The position numbers were made by a program, and so were the translations under genes. From assembly GCA_020847435.1 (NCBI GenBank), contig JADLBX010000003.1, positions 19,624 through 83,623 on the forward strand: DNA of 64,000 nucleotides, in the 5' to 3' direction. Under the pieces are notes generated by a model, which ran no database searches, was not told where the DNA came from, and saw only the letters and a program-made list of their open reading frames with translations. This document shows, piece by piece, positions 26,118-34,623 of the stretch (positions are counted from its first letter, which is position 1; each line of letters opens with the position of its first letter). Source of the stretch: Anaerolineales bacterium (lineage in GTDB: Bacteria; Chloroflexota; Anaerolineae; Anaerolineales; Villigracilaceae).

Positions 26118-26187
26118 GCACATTACAGTTGACTTACACGCCGGGGTCGTGCGGTTAATAAAAAATTGTTCGACTATAATCCGCACC

Positions 26188-26979
26188 ATGAACGCAACCA
26201 TCCTCATTCCGCTTTTACTCGGCTGGCTCGGCGGGCTCTTCGTTAATTACACAGCCGATGTGTTGCCGCGCACGCGCCGCTTCAGCCCGCCGCTGTGCCG
26301 CAACTGCGAAAGCCAATTCTCCTTCATGGATTATCTCGCGCTGCGCGCCTGCCGCGCGTGCGGGATCGTGCGCAGTCTGCGGACGTGGGCGGTGCAAATT
26401 GCGATGTGCGCTTCGTTCGCCTATTTTTGGCTGAATCCGCCTAGGGCGCTGGGTCTGCCCCTCAGCCTGATCGTCCTCGTCTACTTCGCGGTCATCACCG
26501 TGATTGACCTCGAGCAGCGCCTGATCCTCTTTCCGACCAGTGTGTTCGGCGCCGCGCTTGGGCTGGTCGTCGGCGCCGGCGTCTATTTGAAAATAGGGCT
26601 GACGTTTCTGCAGGCGATCGGCGCATCGTTGGCGGGCGGTCTGATCGGGTTTGGCATCATGTATCTTTTATATCAGTTCGGCACGCTGGTGGCGCGTTAC
26701 CGCGCCCGCAAATTGCAAGCCGAGGGCATGGCGGACGATGAAGAGGAAGCGCTCGGCGGCGGCGATGTGTATCTCGGCGGCGTGCTCGGTTTGATGCTGG
26801 GTTACCTGTATATTTTGAACGGCTTGGCGATCGGCGTCTTGATCGGTGGGGCAGTGAGCCTGGCGTTGATTCTCGCAAGCGCGCTCCAACGGAAGTATTC
26901 CAGTAACGCCCTGATGGTCTTCATTCCCTACGGTCCCTATCTCATCGCCGGCGCGTTCTACATGCTGTTCGTAGGCTAA
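26188..26979 (+). CDS. Type IV prepilin peptidase (A24 family)
   Basis: The 263-residue integral membrane protein has the N-terminal Cys4 motif (CRNC...CRAC, residues about 38-60) of prepilin methylase domains. It has about seven hydrophobic helices and the two catalytic Asp motifs, VIDLEQRLI and GGGDVYLGGVLG. It should cleave and methylate type IV-like prepilins at the inner membrane. Location just before TadE/TadG-like genes suggests it serves that pilus locus. The start is ATG 26188, only 7 nt after a perfect TATAAT (26175-26180), implying a leaderless message. Confidence 0.85.
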   Translation: MNATILIPLLLGWLGGLFVNYTADVLPRTRRFSPPLCRNCESQFSFMDYLALRACRACGIVRSLRTWAVQIAMCASFAYFWLNPPRALGLPLSLIVLVYFAVITVIDLEQRLILFPTSVFGAALGLVVGAGVYLKIGLTFLQAIGASLAGGLIGFGIMYLLYQFGTLVARYRARKLQAEGMADDEEEALGGGDVYLGGVLGLMLGYLYILNGLAIGVLIGGAVSLALILASALQRKYSSNALMVFIPYGPYLIAGAFYMLFVG

Positions 26980-27171
26980 CCGCTCTAGTACGAATGTCGC
27001 ATTGGACTATACAACCCCGGAATTATACTTACCGCTCACTACCGGATTCGCGCCCAAAACAGGCGCGCGGCGCTTACAAAGATGCAATCATTACAGGTAA
27101 CTAACATGCCGAATCCGGCGTCGTGTTAGGTGTATAATCATTCATGGTTTGAAGTGTACCAAACAGGAACA

Positions 27172-27816
27172 ATGAAAACGCTATTTTCACGGACCGTCCG
27201 CAAGAATTACGTTGGGCTCGCGCGCAAGACCAAAGCGCAGAGTCTGACGGAATTCGCCATTGCCCTGCCGATCCTGTTTTTGTTGTTGTCCGGCGTGATC
27301 GAGTTCGGCTTCGCGTTGAATTATTATCTCTCGCTATTGGATGCAACCCGCGAAGCGGCGCGCTTTTATAGTAATGGCGACCCGTTTAACGCGGACGATA
27401 CCGATAATATAGATTTTTATGCCGACACGGTTGCGATGGTGCGTGCGAACCTTGATCCATCAATCATTCCAGGCAACGAAGGGTACGTCGGGCGCAAGAT
27501 CATCCTGGACCCTGCCAAGGACGATGTTATCGTTACCGTATATGCCAAAGATGATAACGGTGTCGTGATGTACCCAACTGCGGGTCCCTATCAAGTTTAC
27601 GGGAATGCGACTACGATGTTCACGACCGCGAGTATTCAAGACGCGTTTGCCAGCGGGTCTCCAAACGCTGGGATTCTGGTGGTGGAGATCCACTATAACT
27701 ATAATCAGGTAATGAAACTACCCTGGCTCACCCCGTTTGTGCCGGATCCCTTTGTATTGACGGCATACACCATGATGCCATTGGTTGCCGCTGAACCAGT
27801 AGAGACAAGCCCATGA
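27172..27816 (+). CDS. TadE-like pseudopilin
   Basis: The 214-residue protein has a basic N-terminus followed by AQSLTEFAIALPILFLLLSG, the TadE signature (Glu near the start of a single hydrophobic helix). A periplasmic domain with DATREAARFYSNGD follows. TadE-like minor pseudopilins are processed by A24 peptidases such as the one at 26188. The start at 27172 is chosen from the AGGAAC site. The stop overlaps the next start (ATGA), so expression is coupled to the TadG-like gene. Confidence 0.82.
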   Translation: MKTLFSRTVRKNYVGLARKTKAQSLTEFAIALPILFLLLSGVIEFGFALNYYLSLLDATREAARFYSNGDPFNADDTDNIDFYADTVAMVRANLDPSIIPGNEGYVGRKIILDPAKDDVIVTVYAKDDNGVVMYPTAGPYQVYGNATTMFTTASIQDAFASGSPNAGILVVEIHYNYNQVMKLPWLTPFVPDPFVLTAYTMMPLVAAEPVETSP

Positions 27817-29408
27817 AACTTCCTTTCAATAAACTCCGCACCAAGGATAGGGGACAAGCCATCCTGATCATCGCCCTCGCGATGGTCGGGCTGGTGGCGT
27901 TCGTCGGCATGATGACCGACGGCGGTGTGCTGTTCATTGAGTATGGCAAACTGAAGCGCGGCATTGACGCCGCCGCTATTGCCTCCGCCCAGCAATTCCG
28001 CGAAGGCTTTACCGGCGCCGACCTTGATGCCGCCGCCCAGAACTTCCTAGCGCTCAACGATACCAGCGCCGACGATATCAAGGTTTATCGCTGTATTAAA
28101 GATGGGAGCGACACCCCCATTCCTCCAACGTACGATGGTGACGGCAAGCCTGTTCCAAACGGGGATGGAACCTATCCCGATCCCGAATTGTGTACCACGC
28201 CTCTTCGCAAGCTTGTGCGGGTGGAGGCGGAAAAATGGGTGAACTTCGGCTTCCTAAGGGTGATCGGTTTTCAAGGTATGAATATCCGCGCCGACTCTGT
28301 CGGTGAAGCCGCCTCGATTGACCTTGTGCTGGTGATTGACACTTCCGCCTCCATGTCGTATGAAACCGGCGGCGAACCCAACTTACCAGACAGCGCTTTG
28401 GACGATCCATCGGTCTGTAATTTTTCGGAGGCTAATCCATGTCAGCCGCTTAAGGCGGTAAAAGATGTGGCTGATAAATTCATGGATACCATGTTCTTCC
28501 CGTATGACAGGGTTTCAGTCGTTGCCTTCACTGGGCAAGCGGAAGACGCAAGTGACAGCGTCACTCGCGTTCCTGAAACCGTGCTTCCATTGTCAGACGA
28601 TGAAGTCGCCGTCCGAGCCGCCATCGCGAACCTGAAAGTATTTCAACCTCCTGATTGTAACCTTGCTGAGCCCCCATCACCAGCTAGCCCTGCAGAGGGA
28701 CTGTGTTTGAACTATGATAGTGAAACGGGAGTCTTCAAGGGTCTGGAGTGCCCACTCATGCGCAATGGGCCTGACCTTATTGCGGAGAACGGCGATGAGG
28801 TGAACGATCCATCGTCTTGTAACTCCAGCAATATCGGCGGCGCATTATACGGAGCGGCAGGAGAATTTACCCGCAAACCGGTTAGATCCGATTCTTTCTG
28901 GGTGATTATTATGCTTGCAGGCGGTCCTGCAAACGCCACTGACATTGAAGCAGATTTTCCTTATGGATATTGCCCGCCTTCCACTTGGAACATTCCAGTT
29001 GTTGATGTAGATGGCAACGGCGTTAAAGATAGCGCTGAATTTGCGCAGACCAATCCTAATTGCCGAGATTGGGATAACGCTACTCGGCACGATCAGGGAG
29101 ATGCAAACTTTGACGCAGATGACTATGCTCGCTGGCGGGCAGATTTTGTAGCAAACCCAGTGGATGGGCAGGGAGTGACCATCTTCACGATCGGTCTCGG
29201 TAACTTAATCCAAAACGCCCCCAAAGGCGCCCCGGATTCAGCGGAAAATTTACTTGAATACATCGCATTAACCGCCGGCGACGACACTGTTTTTCCTCTT
29301 GAATATACCGCTAACCATGGCTTCTATAGTTATGCGCCGGATACAAGCAAACTCGGCGATATCTTTAAGAAGATCGCCGATAACATTTTCACCAGGATCG
29401 CGAAATAA
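27813..29408 (+). CDS. TadG-like protein with von Willebrand A domain
   Basis: The 531-residue protein starts with DRGQAILIIALAMVGLVAF, a TadG/Flp-type helix, and the ALAxxGLVAFVGMMTDGG pattern of TadG proteins (DUF2134-like). A vWA domain follows with the MIDAS motif LVIDTSASM (about residue 175). The domain is interrupted by long loops containing several Cys residues (GLCLNYDS..., LECPLMRN), suggesting disulfide bonds outside the cell. It belongs to the pilus-assembly group between two TadE-like genes. Confidence 0.82.
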   Translation: MKLPFNKLRTKDRGQAILIIALAMVGLVAFVGMMTDGGVLFIEYGKLKRGIDAAAIASAQQFREGFTGADLDAAAQNFLALNDTSADDIKVYRCIKDGSDTPIPPTYDGDGKPVPNGDGTYPDPELCTTPLRKLVRVEAEKWVNFGFLRVIGFQGMNIRADSVGEAASIDLVLVIDTSASMSYETGGEPNLPDSALDDPSVCNFSEANPCQPLKAVKDVADKFMDTMFFPYDRVSVVAFTGQAEDASDSVTRVPETVLPLSDDEVAVRAAIANLKVFQPPDCNLAEPPSPASPAEGLCLNYDSETGVFKGLECPLMRNGPDLIAENGDEVNDPSSCNSSNIGGALYGAAGEFTRKPVRSDSFWVIIMLAGGPANATDIEADFPYGYCPPSTWNIPVVDVDGNGVKDSAEFAQTNPNCRDWDNATRHDQGDANFDADDYARWRADFVANPVDGQGVTIFTIGLGNLIQNAPKGAPDSAENLLEYIALTAGDDTVFPLEYTANHGFYSYAPDTSKLGDIFKKIADNIFTRIAK

Positions 29409-29452
29409 CGCGTAACCATGGATCACTACCGATACAAACAAGGTAAGCGCTT

Positions 29453-31054
29453 ATGAACATCTTCCGCTCAAAAACCAACGCCCAGAAACCGAAGGCGCAA
29501 GCCATCGTGGAGTTTGCGCTGGTCCTGCCCGTGCTATTGCTCGTGTTGGTCGGGATCATGGAAGTTTCGCGCCTGCTCTTCGCCTGGATTGTGATCGAAA
29601 ACTCCACCCGCTTCGGAATCCGCTACGCGACAACGGGTAATTACGAAAACTCTTATTGTCTTTCACTGTTTGGGAAGGACTGCGCCACAGACGCGGAAGT
29701 TGACGACGCCCGTATCCCCTCGATCAAAGACGAAACGGAAAGCATCGTGATCGGGTTCTTCCTGCGCAACTTGCGCACTGAATCGGTCACCACTGCCGAC
29801 GAACGGTACTTTAACGTGACCGTCTGTTCTGCTGCAGGCGGACGGGTTTGGGTGCCTCCCGTAAATAATAAGCCGATCTACGCCAGTTGCACATTGGATG
29901 GCGTTTCGGATGAGCATCCTGGCTCGCCGGGAGAGACCGTGGTGGTCGCGGCTGATTACAACTTCACCTTTATTGTCCTGCCCATATTTGGCATCGAACC
30001 GGACATGATTCACCTTGCTTCCTATCGCCAGGGGATCGTGGAAAACTTCCGTGCGACGCGTGCGGTTAACACGCCGTTGCCGTTGAACATCCCTACTGTA
30101 GCGACCAATACACCAGCGCCGACGGATACGCTCACCCCGAGCCTGACGCCAACCGTGACGGATACGCCAACGCCCACCTTTACGTTCACGCCGACCTTTA
30201 CGCCCACCTCCACACCGACGCCGAACTGTAGCTTGTTCACGGCGGGCGCTTTCTCGCAAACCACATACTTCAGCGGCCGGCCGCGCGTCCGGATCACCAT
30301 AACCAACGGCAGTCTTTCGGATACCGCTCTGCAAAGTTTGACGTTCAACTGGAACGCCTACGACGCCGCCAACCCAAGCCAAACTTTGACCCGGATGCGT
30401 TTTGCCAGCAGTACGCTCACGGATGCCGACGATGGAGGTTCGCCAAGTTCGTGGAGCGGTTCGAGGGCGTTTTATGCATCATCCTCTGGCGCGCTTGATT
30501 TTGATTTTGCGAGCACGGATGGAGCATGGCCCGGCATCGTACCGGCGAACTCCTTCGGCTTGACATTGACCCTTGAAAACGGATGTGTGATCGTTGTGAC
30601 CGCGCAAGCCACACCGACGCCCTCCAATACACCGTTGCCCTCCAGCACGCCGACCGTCACACGCACACCGACGCGCACCAACACGCCGTTGCCTACCAAT
30701 ACGCCGACCATTACGCGTACGCCGACGGTCACGCGCACGCCGACGATCACGCTCACGCCGTCACGCACGCCGACGCGCACCGCGACCGTGCCGACTTCGA
30801 CCCGCACCAACACACCGACACGCACCGCGACGGTACCAAGCCCCACAAGGACAAATACGCGGACGCCCACTGCAACCGTGCCGAGCCCAACAAGGACGAA
30901 TACGCGCACGCCGACTGCAACTGTGCCGAGCCCAACAAGGACGAATACGCCGACGCGTACCCCGACCGTGCCGACCTCGACCCGCACGCCGACCCGCACA
31001 CCGACACCGCCGCCGAGCATTACGCCGACGCCCACAACCTGCTTCGACTGCTAA
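29453..31054 (+). CDS. TadE-like pseudopilin with Thr/Pro stalks
   Basis: The 533-residue protein begins with the TadE signature [20 protein letters not shown]. After a periplasmic domain of about 190 residues come a Thr/Pro linker (about 205-260), a beta-rich domain (about 262-385) and a long C-terminal stalk. The stalk is built of 15-residue units such as [15 protein letters not shown]. It is much longer than ordinary TadE (about 150-200 residues). The extra parts would project from the cell and could be glycosylated. It ends the pilus locus before a strong terminator. Confidence 0.8.
   Translation: MNIFRSKTNAQKPKAQAIVEFALVLPVLLLVLVGIMEVSRLLFAWIVIENSTRFGIRYATTGNYENSYCLSLFGKDCATDAEVDDARIPSIKDETESIVIGFFLRNLRTESVTTADERYFNVTVCSAAGGRVWVPPVNNKPIYASCTLDGVSDEHPGSPGETVVVAADYNFTFIVLPIFGIEPDMIHLASYRQGIVENFRATRAVNTPLPLNIPTVATNTPAPTDTLTPSLTPTVTDTPTPTFTFTPTFTPTSTPTPNCSLFTAGAFSQTTYFSGRPRVRITITNGSLSDTALQSLTFNWNAYDAANPSQTLTRMRFASSTLTDADDGGSPSSWSGSRAFYASSSGALDFDFASTDGAWPGIVPANSFGLTLTLENGCVIVVTAQATPTPSNTPLPSSTPTVTRTPTRTNTPLPTNTPTITRTPTVTRTPTITLTPSRTPTRTATVPTSTRTNTPTRTATVPSPTRTNTRTPTATVPSPTRTNTRTPTATVPSPTRTNTPTRTPTVPTSTRTPTRTPTPPPSITPTPTTCFDC
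30788..31012 (+). repeat. 45-bp tandem repeats in stalk of TadE-like protein
   Basis: Units begin at 30788, 30833, 30878, 30923 and 30968. The third and fourth are nearly identical. Each encodes 15 residues of the pattern [15 protein letters not shown]. Confidence 0.88.
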
Positions 31055-31078
31055 TGAAGCGCCCAAAATAAAGTAGAA

Positions 31079-31117
31079 ACAGCCCGCCGATTGGAAATCA
31101 ATCGGCGGGTTTGTTTT
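31079..31117 (+). terminator. Terminator of the pilus locus
   Basis: CCCGCCGATT (31083-31092) pairs with AATCGGCGGG (31100-31109) around a 7-nt loop and is followed by TTTGTTTT. Confidence 0.85.
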
Positions 31118-31250
31118 GCGATATAATGCCGCCACATTGGAAAGGAGACTAACAGAAAATTTCATTCGGGAAAGACAGCGCATGATCCCGCGATAGCGGG
31201 ATGACGAGGACAAGGGTTCTCCATCGCGAGGTGGAGTTAATCCCGACGTT

Positions 31251-31285
31251 GGTTGAGTAGCCGCGAAGCGGTGTATCGAAACTAG
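31251..31285 (+). repeat. GGTTGAGTAG dispersed repeat, copy 1
   Basis: The sequence has the family ends GGTTGAGTAG and TATCGAAAC with a small internal CCGCGAAGCGG hairpin. Other copies are at 37656, 37745 (inverted) and 63741. Confidence 0.7.
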
Positions 31286-31425
31286 CGACGGGAAAAAATC
31301 GAACGATCAGCGGAAGCCCTTCAGGCGCGCCATCGCCTGTTCATTCTTTCCCTCCGAAAAATCAACCTTGCAACAACGCCGCGCGAGCGATCGCGCGGAC
31401 AGAACTGCAGGGATTGGCACATTCA

Positions 31426-31538
31426 TGTCATTGCGGGTATCGCCTCGCGCTGAGCGGAGGACGAAGTCCGAAGACGAAGCGGCGCTACCAAGTGGTCTTC
31501 TTGAAACGGGAGATTGCTTCGCTTCGCTCGCAATGACA
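31426..31538 (+). repeat. TGTCATTGCGAG dispersed inverted repeat, copy 1
   Basis: This 113-bp element starts TGTCATTGCGGG and ends CTCGCAATGACA. It contains GAGATTGCTTCGCTTCGCTC near the right end. It stops 10 bp before the glmS ribosome binding site. Related copies lie at 40390 and 49771. Confidence 0.75.
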
Positions 31539-31558
31539 AAAAACTCGGAGGACTCCCC

Positions 31559-33400
31559 ATGTGTGGAATCGTCGGATACATCGGCGCGCGCGACGCGACG
31601 CCGATCATCCTCAACGGCTTGAAACGACTCGAATACCGCGGCTACGATTCGGCAGGCATCGCTGTCCTGGACGGCGACCAGCTCGAAGTGCGGAAAGACG
31701 CGGGCAAGTTATCCCAATTGATTGACCTGGTTGAAAAATCTCCCATCGCGGGCGCGCCTGGCATCGGTCATACGCGCTGGGCGACTCACGGCGCGCCGAA
31801 CGCGCGCAACGCGCATCCGCATCTTGGACAGACGAAGCGGGTCGTCGTCGTGCAGAACGGCATCGTCGAAAACTTCCTTGAACTCAAGGACGAATTGACC
31901 GCCGAGGGTGTGGAATTTCAATCGGAGACCGACACCGAAACGATCGTGCACCTCGTCGAGCATTATCTCGCGACGGGCGTCGGCTTGGTGGACGCGGCGC
32001 GTAAAACGTTCAACCAAATTCGCGGCGCCAACGTGGTAGTGCTTATGTCTGCGGACGAGCCCGATAAGATCGTGACGGCGCGCATCGGCAACGCGGGCGG
32101 CGTGGTGATCGGCATGGGCGAGGGCGAAAATTTTATCGCCAGCGACACGCCCGCCATCATGGATCACACGCGGCAAGTCATCTTTTTGGAGTCGCGGCAG
32201 ATGGCGGTGGTGACGCGTGACTCGGCGACCATCGAAACGCTCGACGGCGCAAAAGTGAAACCGCAAGTCCACACCGTTTCGTGGGACCCCGTCGCGGCGG
32301 AGAAGGGCGAATATCGCCACTTCATGCAGAAGGAAATCCACGAGCAGGTGCGCGCCCTCACCGATACGCTCGCGGGACGCGTGGATTTCGCCAACGGAAA
32401 GATCCGCCTGCCCGATCTGAAGTTGACCGAGGAACTCGCCAAACGAATCGAAAAGATTTACATCACTGCATGCGGCACGGCGGCGTACGCGGGCATGGTC
32501 GGCAAATATCTCATCGAGAAGATCGCCCGCGTGCCAGTGGAAGTGGTCATCGCGTCGGAGTTCCGCTACAGCGACCCGATTCTGAACGACAGGACGGTTG
32601 TGCTCGCCATCTCGCAATCAGGCGAAACGGCGGACACGCTCGCGGCGATGGAAGAGGGACGCCGCAAAGGCGCGGTTGTTTGGAGCATCGTCAACGCCAT
32701 CGGCTCGCAAGCCATGCGCGTCTCGGATGGATTCATCTCGATGCAAACGGGACCTGAGATCGGCGTCGCCTCGACCAAGGCATTCACCGCCCCGCTCGTT
32801 GACCAGTACATGCTGGCGATTCTTCTCGCCGACCTGCGCGGCACGCTCGACGAAAAGCGCCTCAATGAACTCGTCTCCGATCTGCGACTCGTTCCCGACC
32901 TCGTCAGCCGCGCGCTCGACCGTGAAAGCGAAGTGGAAAAGGTTGCTTACGCGCTCAAGGACATCCGCGATTGTTTGTATCTCGGTCGCGGCATCAACAT
33001 GCCCATCGCCTATGAAGGCGCGCTGAAACTGAAGGAAATTTCCTACATTCACGCGGAGGGCTATCCCGCGGGCGAGATGAAACACGGACCCATCGCCCTC
33101 ATTGACGAATCGATGCCTGTGCTGTGCCTCGCGCCGAAAGACCCGTGGCACGAAAAAATGATCTCGCAGATTCAACAAGCGAAAGCGCGCGGCGGGATGG
33201 TGATCGCAGTCGCCACCGACGGCGACGAGTTGATTCAAGGAATGGCGGATCATACTTTGTGGACGCCTGATTCGCCGTGGATGCTCTCCCCCATCGTGAC
33301 GGTCATTCCCCTCCAGCTACTCGCCTACCACATCGCCGCCCTACGCGGGCTTGATGTTGATCAGCCAAGAAATCTCGCTAAGAGTGTGACGGTCGAGTAA
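31559..33400 (+). CDS. glmS: Glutamine-fructose-6-phosphate aminotransferase
   Basis: The 613-residue enzyme makes glucosamine 6-phosphate from fructose 6-phosphate and glutamine, feeding UDP-GlcNAc and hence MurA. The start at MCGIVGYIG exposes the nucleophilic Cys after Met removal. RLEYRGYDSAG and GHTRWATHG belong to the glutaminase half. Two SIS domains follow (ITACGTAAYAG, AISQSGETADT, ARGGMVIAV). The C-terminus LAKSVTVE is the usual end. The CGGAGGA site lies just after a dispersed repeat. A longer upstream in-frame start falls in that repeat and is rejected. Confidence 0.96.
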   Translation: MCGIVGYIGARDATPIILNGLKRLEYRGYDSAGIAVLDGDQLEVRKDAGKLSQLIDLVEKSPIAGAPGIGHTRWATHGAPNARNAHPHLGQTKRVVVVQNGIVENFLELKDELTAEGVEFQSETDTETIVHLVEHYLATGVGLVDAARKTFNQIRGANVVVLMSADEPDKIVTARIGNAGGVVIGMGEGENFIASDTPAIMDHTRQVIFLESRQMAVVTRDSATIETLDGAKVKPQVHTVSWDPVAAEKGEYRHFMQKEIHEQVRALTDTLAGRVDFANGKIRLPDLKLTEELAKRIEKIYITACGTAAYAGMVGKYLIEKIARVPVEVVIASEFRYSDPILNDRTVVLAISQSGETADTLAAMEEGRRKGAVVWSIVNAIGSQAMRVSDGFISMQTGPEIGVASTKAFTAPLVDQYMLAILLADLRGTLDEKRLNELVSDLRLVPDLVSRALDRESEVEKVAYALKDIRDCLYLGRGINMPIAYEGALKLKEISYIHAEGYPAGEMKHGPIALIDESMPVLCLAPKDPWHEKMISQIQQAKARGGMVIAVATDGDELIQGMADHTLWTPDSPWMLSPIVTVIPLQLLAYHIAALRGLDVDQPRNLAKSVTVE

Positions 33401-33410
33401 CATGATATAT

Positions 33411-33448
33411 TTCGTGGTGCGGGATGCCATCCCGCACCACGATTTTTA
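33411..33448 (+). terminator. glmS terminator
   Basis: CGTGGTGCGGGAT (33413-33425) pairs perfectly with ATCCCGCACCACG (33429-33441) and is followed by a run of T residues. It lies only 20 bp before the dCMP deaminase start. Confidence 0.88.
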
Positions 33449-33461
33449 TTCGGAAACAACC

Positions 33462-33926
33462 ATGCGCCCCGATTGGGACTCGTACTTCATGAAGATCGCC
33501 TACGCCGTCTCGGAACGCAGCACCTGTGACCGCGCCTTCGTCGGCTGTGTGCTTGTCACTGACAAACGCATCCTCACGACAGGTTTCAACGGCTCGCCCA
33601 AGGGACAGGCTCACTGCGACGAAGCGGGTCATCTCATGGTAGACGGGCACTGCGTTCGCACAATCCACGCCGAGACGAACGCCATCATCCAAGCCGCGCT
33701 GCACGGGGTTTCAACCAAAGGCGCGACCTGCTACGTGACTCATTTTCCGTGCATCAACTGCACGAAAGCGCTCATCAACGCGGGAATCTCACGCATCGTC
33801 TATAGCGTATCCTACCGCTCCGACGAAAACGCCATGAACTTTTTACAAGCGGCGAAGATTGAAGTGGTGCAACTCGAGTCCTCTCTCCCTTCGGGAGATC
33901 GCGAAGCGCCCCGTAGGGGAGGCTAG
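33462..33926 (+). CDS. dCMP deaminase (ComEB-like)
   Basis: The 154-residue zinc deaminase shows MRPDWDSYFMKIAYAVSERS, the TIHAETNAI motif (zinc His and catalytic Glu) and FPCINCTKALINAGI (two zinc Cys). An additional Cys/His site near HCDEAGHLMVDGHC is typical of dCMP deaminases (ComEB). It converts dCMP to dUMP for thymidylate synthesis. The last 16 residues (ESSLPSGDREAPRRGG) come from a dispersed CCCTTCGGG-type repeat that has replaced or extended the natural end. The start at 33462 is chosen because upstream codons lie in the terminator. Confidence 0.9.
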   Translation: MRPDWDSYFMKIAYAVSERSTCDRAFVGCVLVTDKRILTTGFNGSPKGQAHCDEAGHLMVDGHCVRTIHAETNAIIQAALHGVSTKGATCYVTHFPCINCTKALINAGISRIVYSVSYRSDENAMNFLQAAKIEVVQLESSLPSGDREAPRRGG

Positions 33927-33982
33927 GCGCTGTGCTGAGCCTATCGAAGCAGTGATGGCATTCGCAAGGTCTGAAGAGTTTT

Positions 33983-34233
33983 AACGCGAATGCCGCAAAT
34001 CTCCGAATAACGCGAATAATTTTGTAACTACTCAGGCGCCTGACGTCCGCCGCAATTCGGCTGAAGCCCTGCCTCAGTTCATGAAAGTCGGTTGAAACCG
34101 ACTTCGTCTCCACAAGCCCGAAGGGCTTCCATGCGCTGAGCAGGCGGCTTTAGCCCCGCTCACACGGAATGGTTGAGCAGTTACATAATTTTGGGCTTAT
34201 TCGCGTCATTCGCTCATACGCGTAATTCGCGTT
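33983..34233. repeat. MITE-like 251-bp imperfect palindrome
   Basis: The left arm (33983-34034) and right arm (34174-34233) are long inverted repeats: each contains two ACGCGAAT motifs and then GTAACTNCTCA. The interior is also roughly palindromic, with hairpins AAGTCGGTT/AACCGACTT and AAGCCC/GGGCTT. It carries no coding frame and fills the gap between dCMP deaminase and the PspC gene. Confidence 0.7.
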
Positions 34234-34275
34234 CCAAAGATGGCAAGCCATCGTCTATGGTCGCGGTCTATTGCG

Positions 34276-34470
34276 CTATTCACTCGGAATCATCACCCAC
34301 AACAGCAGGTACAGCAGAATCCCAGGTACGCCGCCAGGGATGAAAGCGATCAGCATCCCCAGTCGGAACCAGAACGAACTGATCCCAAAGAACTCCGCCA
34401 GCCCGCCGCAGACTCCAGCCAGCATTCGATTACTCCGTGAGCGCCGTAAAGATTTTCGTACGGATGTCAT
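34276..34470 (-). CDS. PspC domain membrane protein
   Basis: The 64-residue protein reads MTSVRKSLRRSRSNRMLAGVCGGLAEF, then one hydrophobic helix GVPGILLYLLLWVMIPSE: the complete PspC domain. Such stand-alone PspC proteins sit in the cytoplasmic membrane and are linked to phage-shock-type envelope stress. AAAGGAG lies 6 nt before the ATG, so the longer upstream start is not needed. A stem-loop sits in the leader. Confidence 0.88.
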   Translation of the reverse strand: MTSVRKSLRRSRSNRMLAGVCGGLAEFFGISSFWFRLGMLIAFIPGGVPGILLYLLLWVMIPSE

Positions 34471-34490
34471 TTTCAACTCCTTTGAAATAA

Positions 34491-34545
34491 CCGTCCCGCA
34501 GGTTGATTCGAATTTCACCAGAACATTGCAGAAATCTGCGGGACG
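34491..34545 (-). promoter_or_regulatory. Stem-loop in the PspC leader
   Basis: CGTCCCGCAG (34492-34501) and CTGCGGGACG (34536-34545) can pair across a 34-nt loop upstream of the PspC ribosome binding site. On the plus strand it is followed by TTTTGC. The role is uncertain: attenuator or outward terminator. Confidence 0.4.
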
Positions 34546-34623
34546 TTTTGCTTCTGTTTACGCAAGGTATAATCAAAAGTAGCAAGCCAAACTACCCCCG
34601 AGGTATAAAACAACCATGAGAGC

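Larger units (their letters stand above)
31118..31558 (+). other. Repeat-filled leader region before glmS (no gene)
   Basis: No coding frame is convincing in these 440 bp. It contains a TATAAT (31122-31127), a GGAAAGGAG tract without a following gene, a hairpin ATCCCGC/GCGGGAT near 31182-31201, one copy of the GGTTGAGTAG repeat (31251-31285), a CCGCGCGA/TCGCGCGG hairpin near 31378-31398 and one TGTCATTGCG repeat (31426-31538). I see no recognisable glmS ribozyme core. Confidence 0.6.

Noticed and set aside
30600..31040. Possible CRISPR-like repeat array
   Set aside because: The 45-bp units are contiguous, in frame and encode a Thr/Pro stalk; there are no unique spacers and no cas genes.
31118..31558. 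glmS ribozyme/riboswitch
   Set aside because: No conserved glmS core or cleavage-site pattern was recognised next to the start; the region is mainly dispersed repeats.
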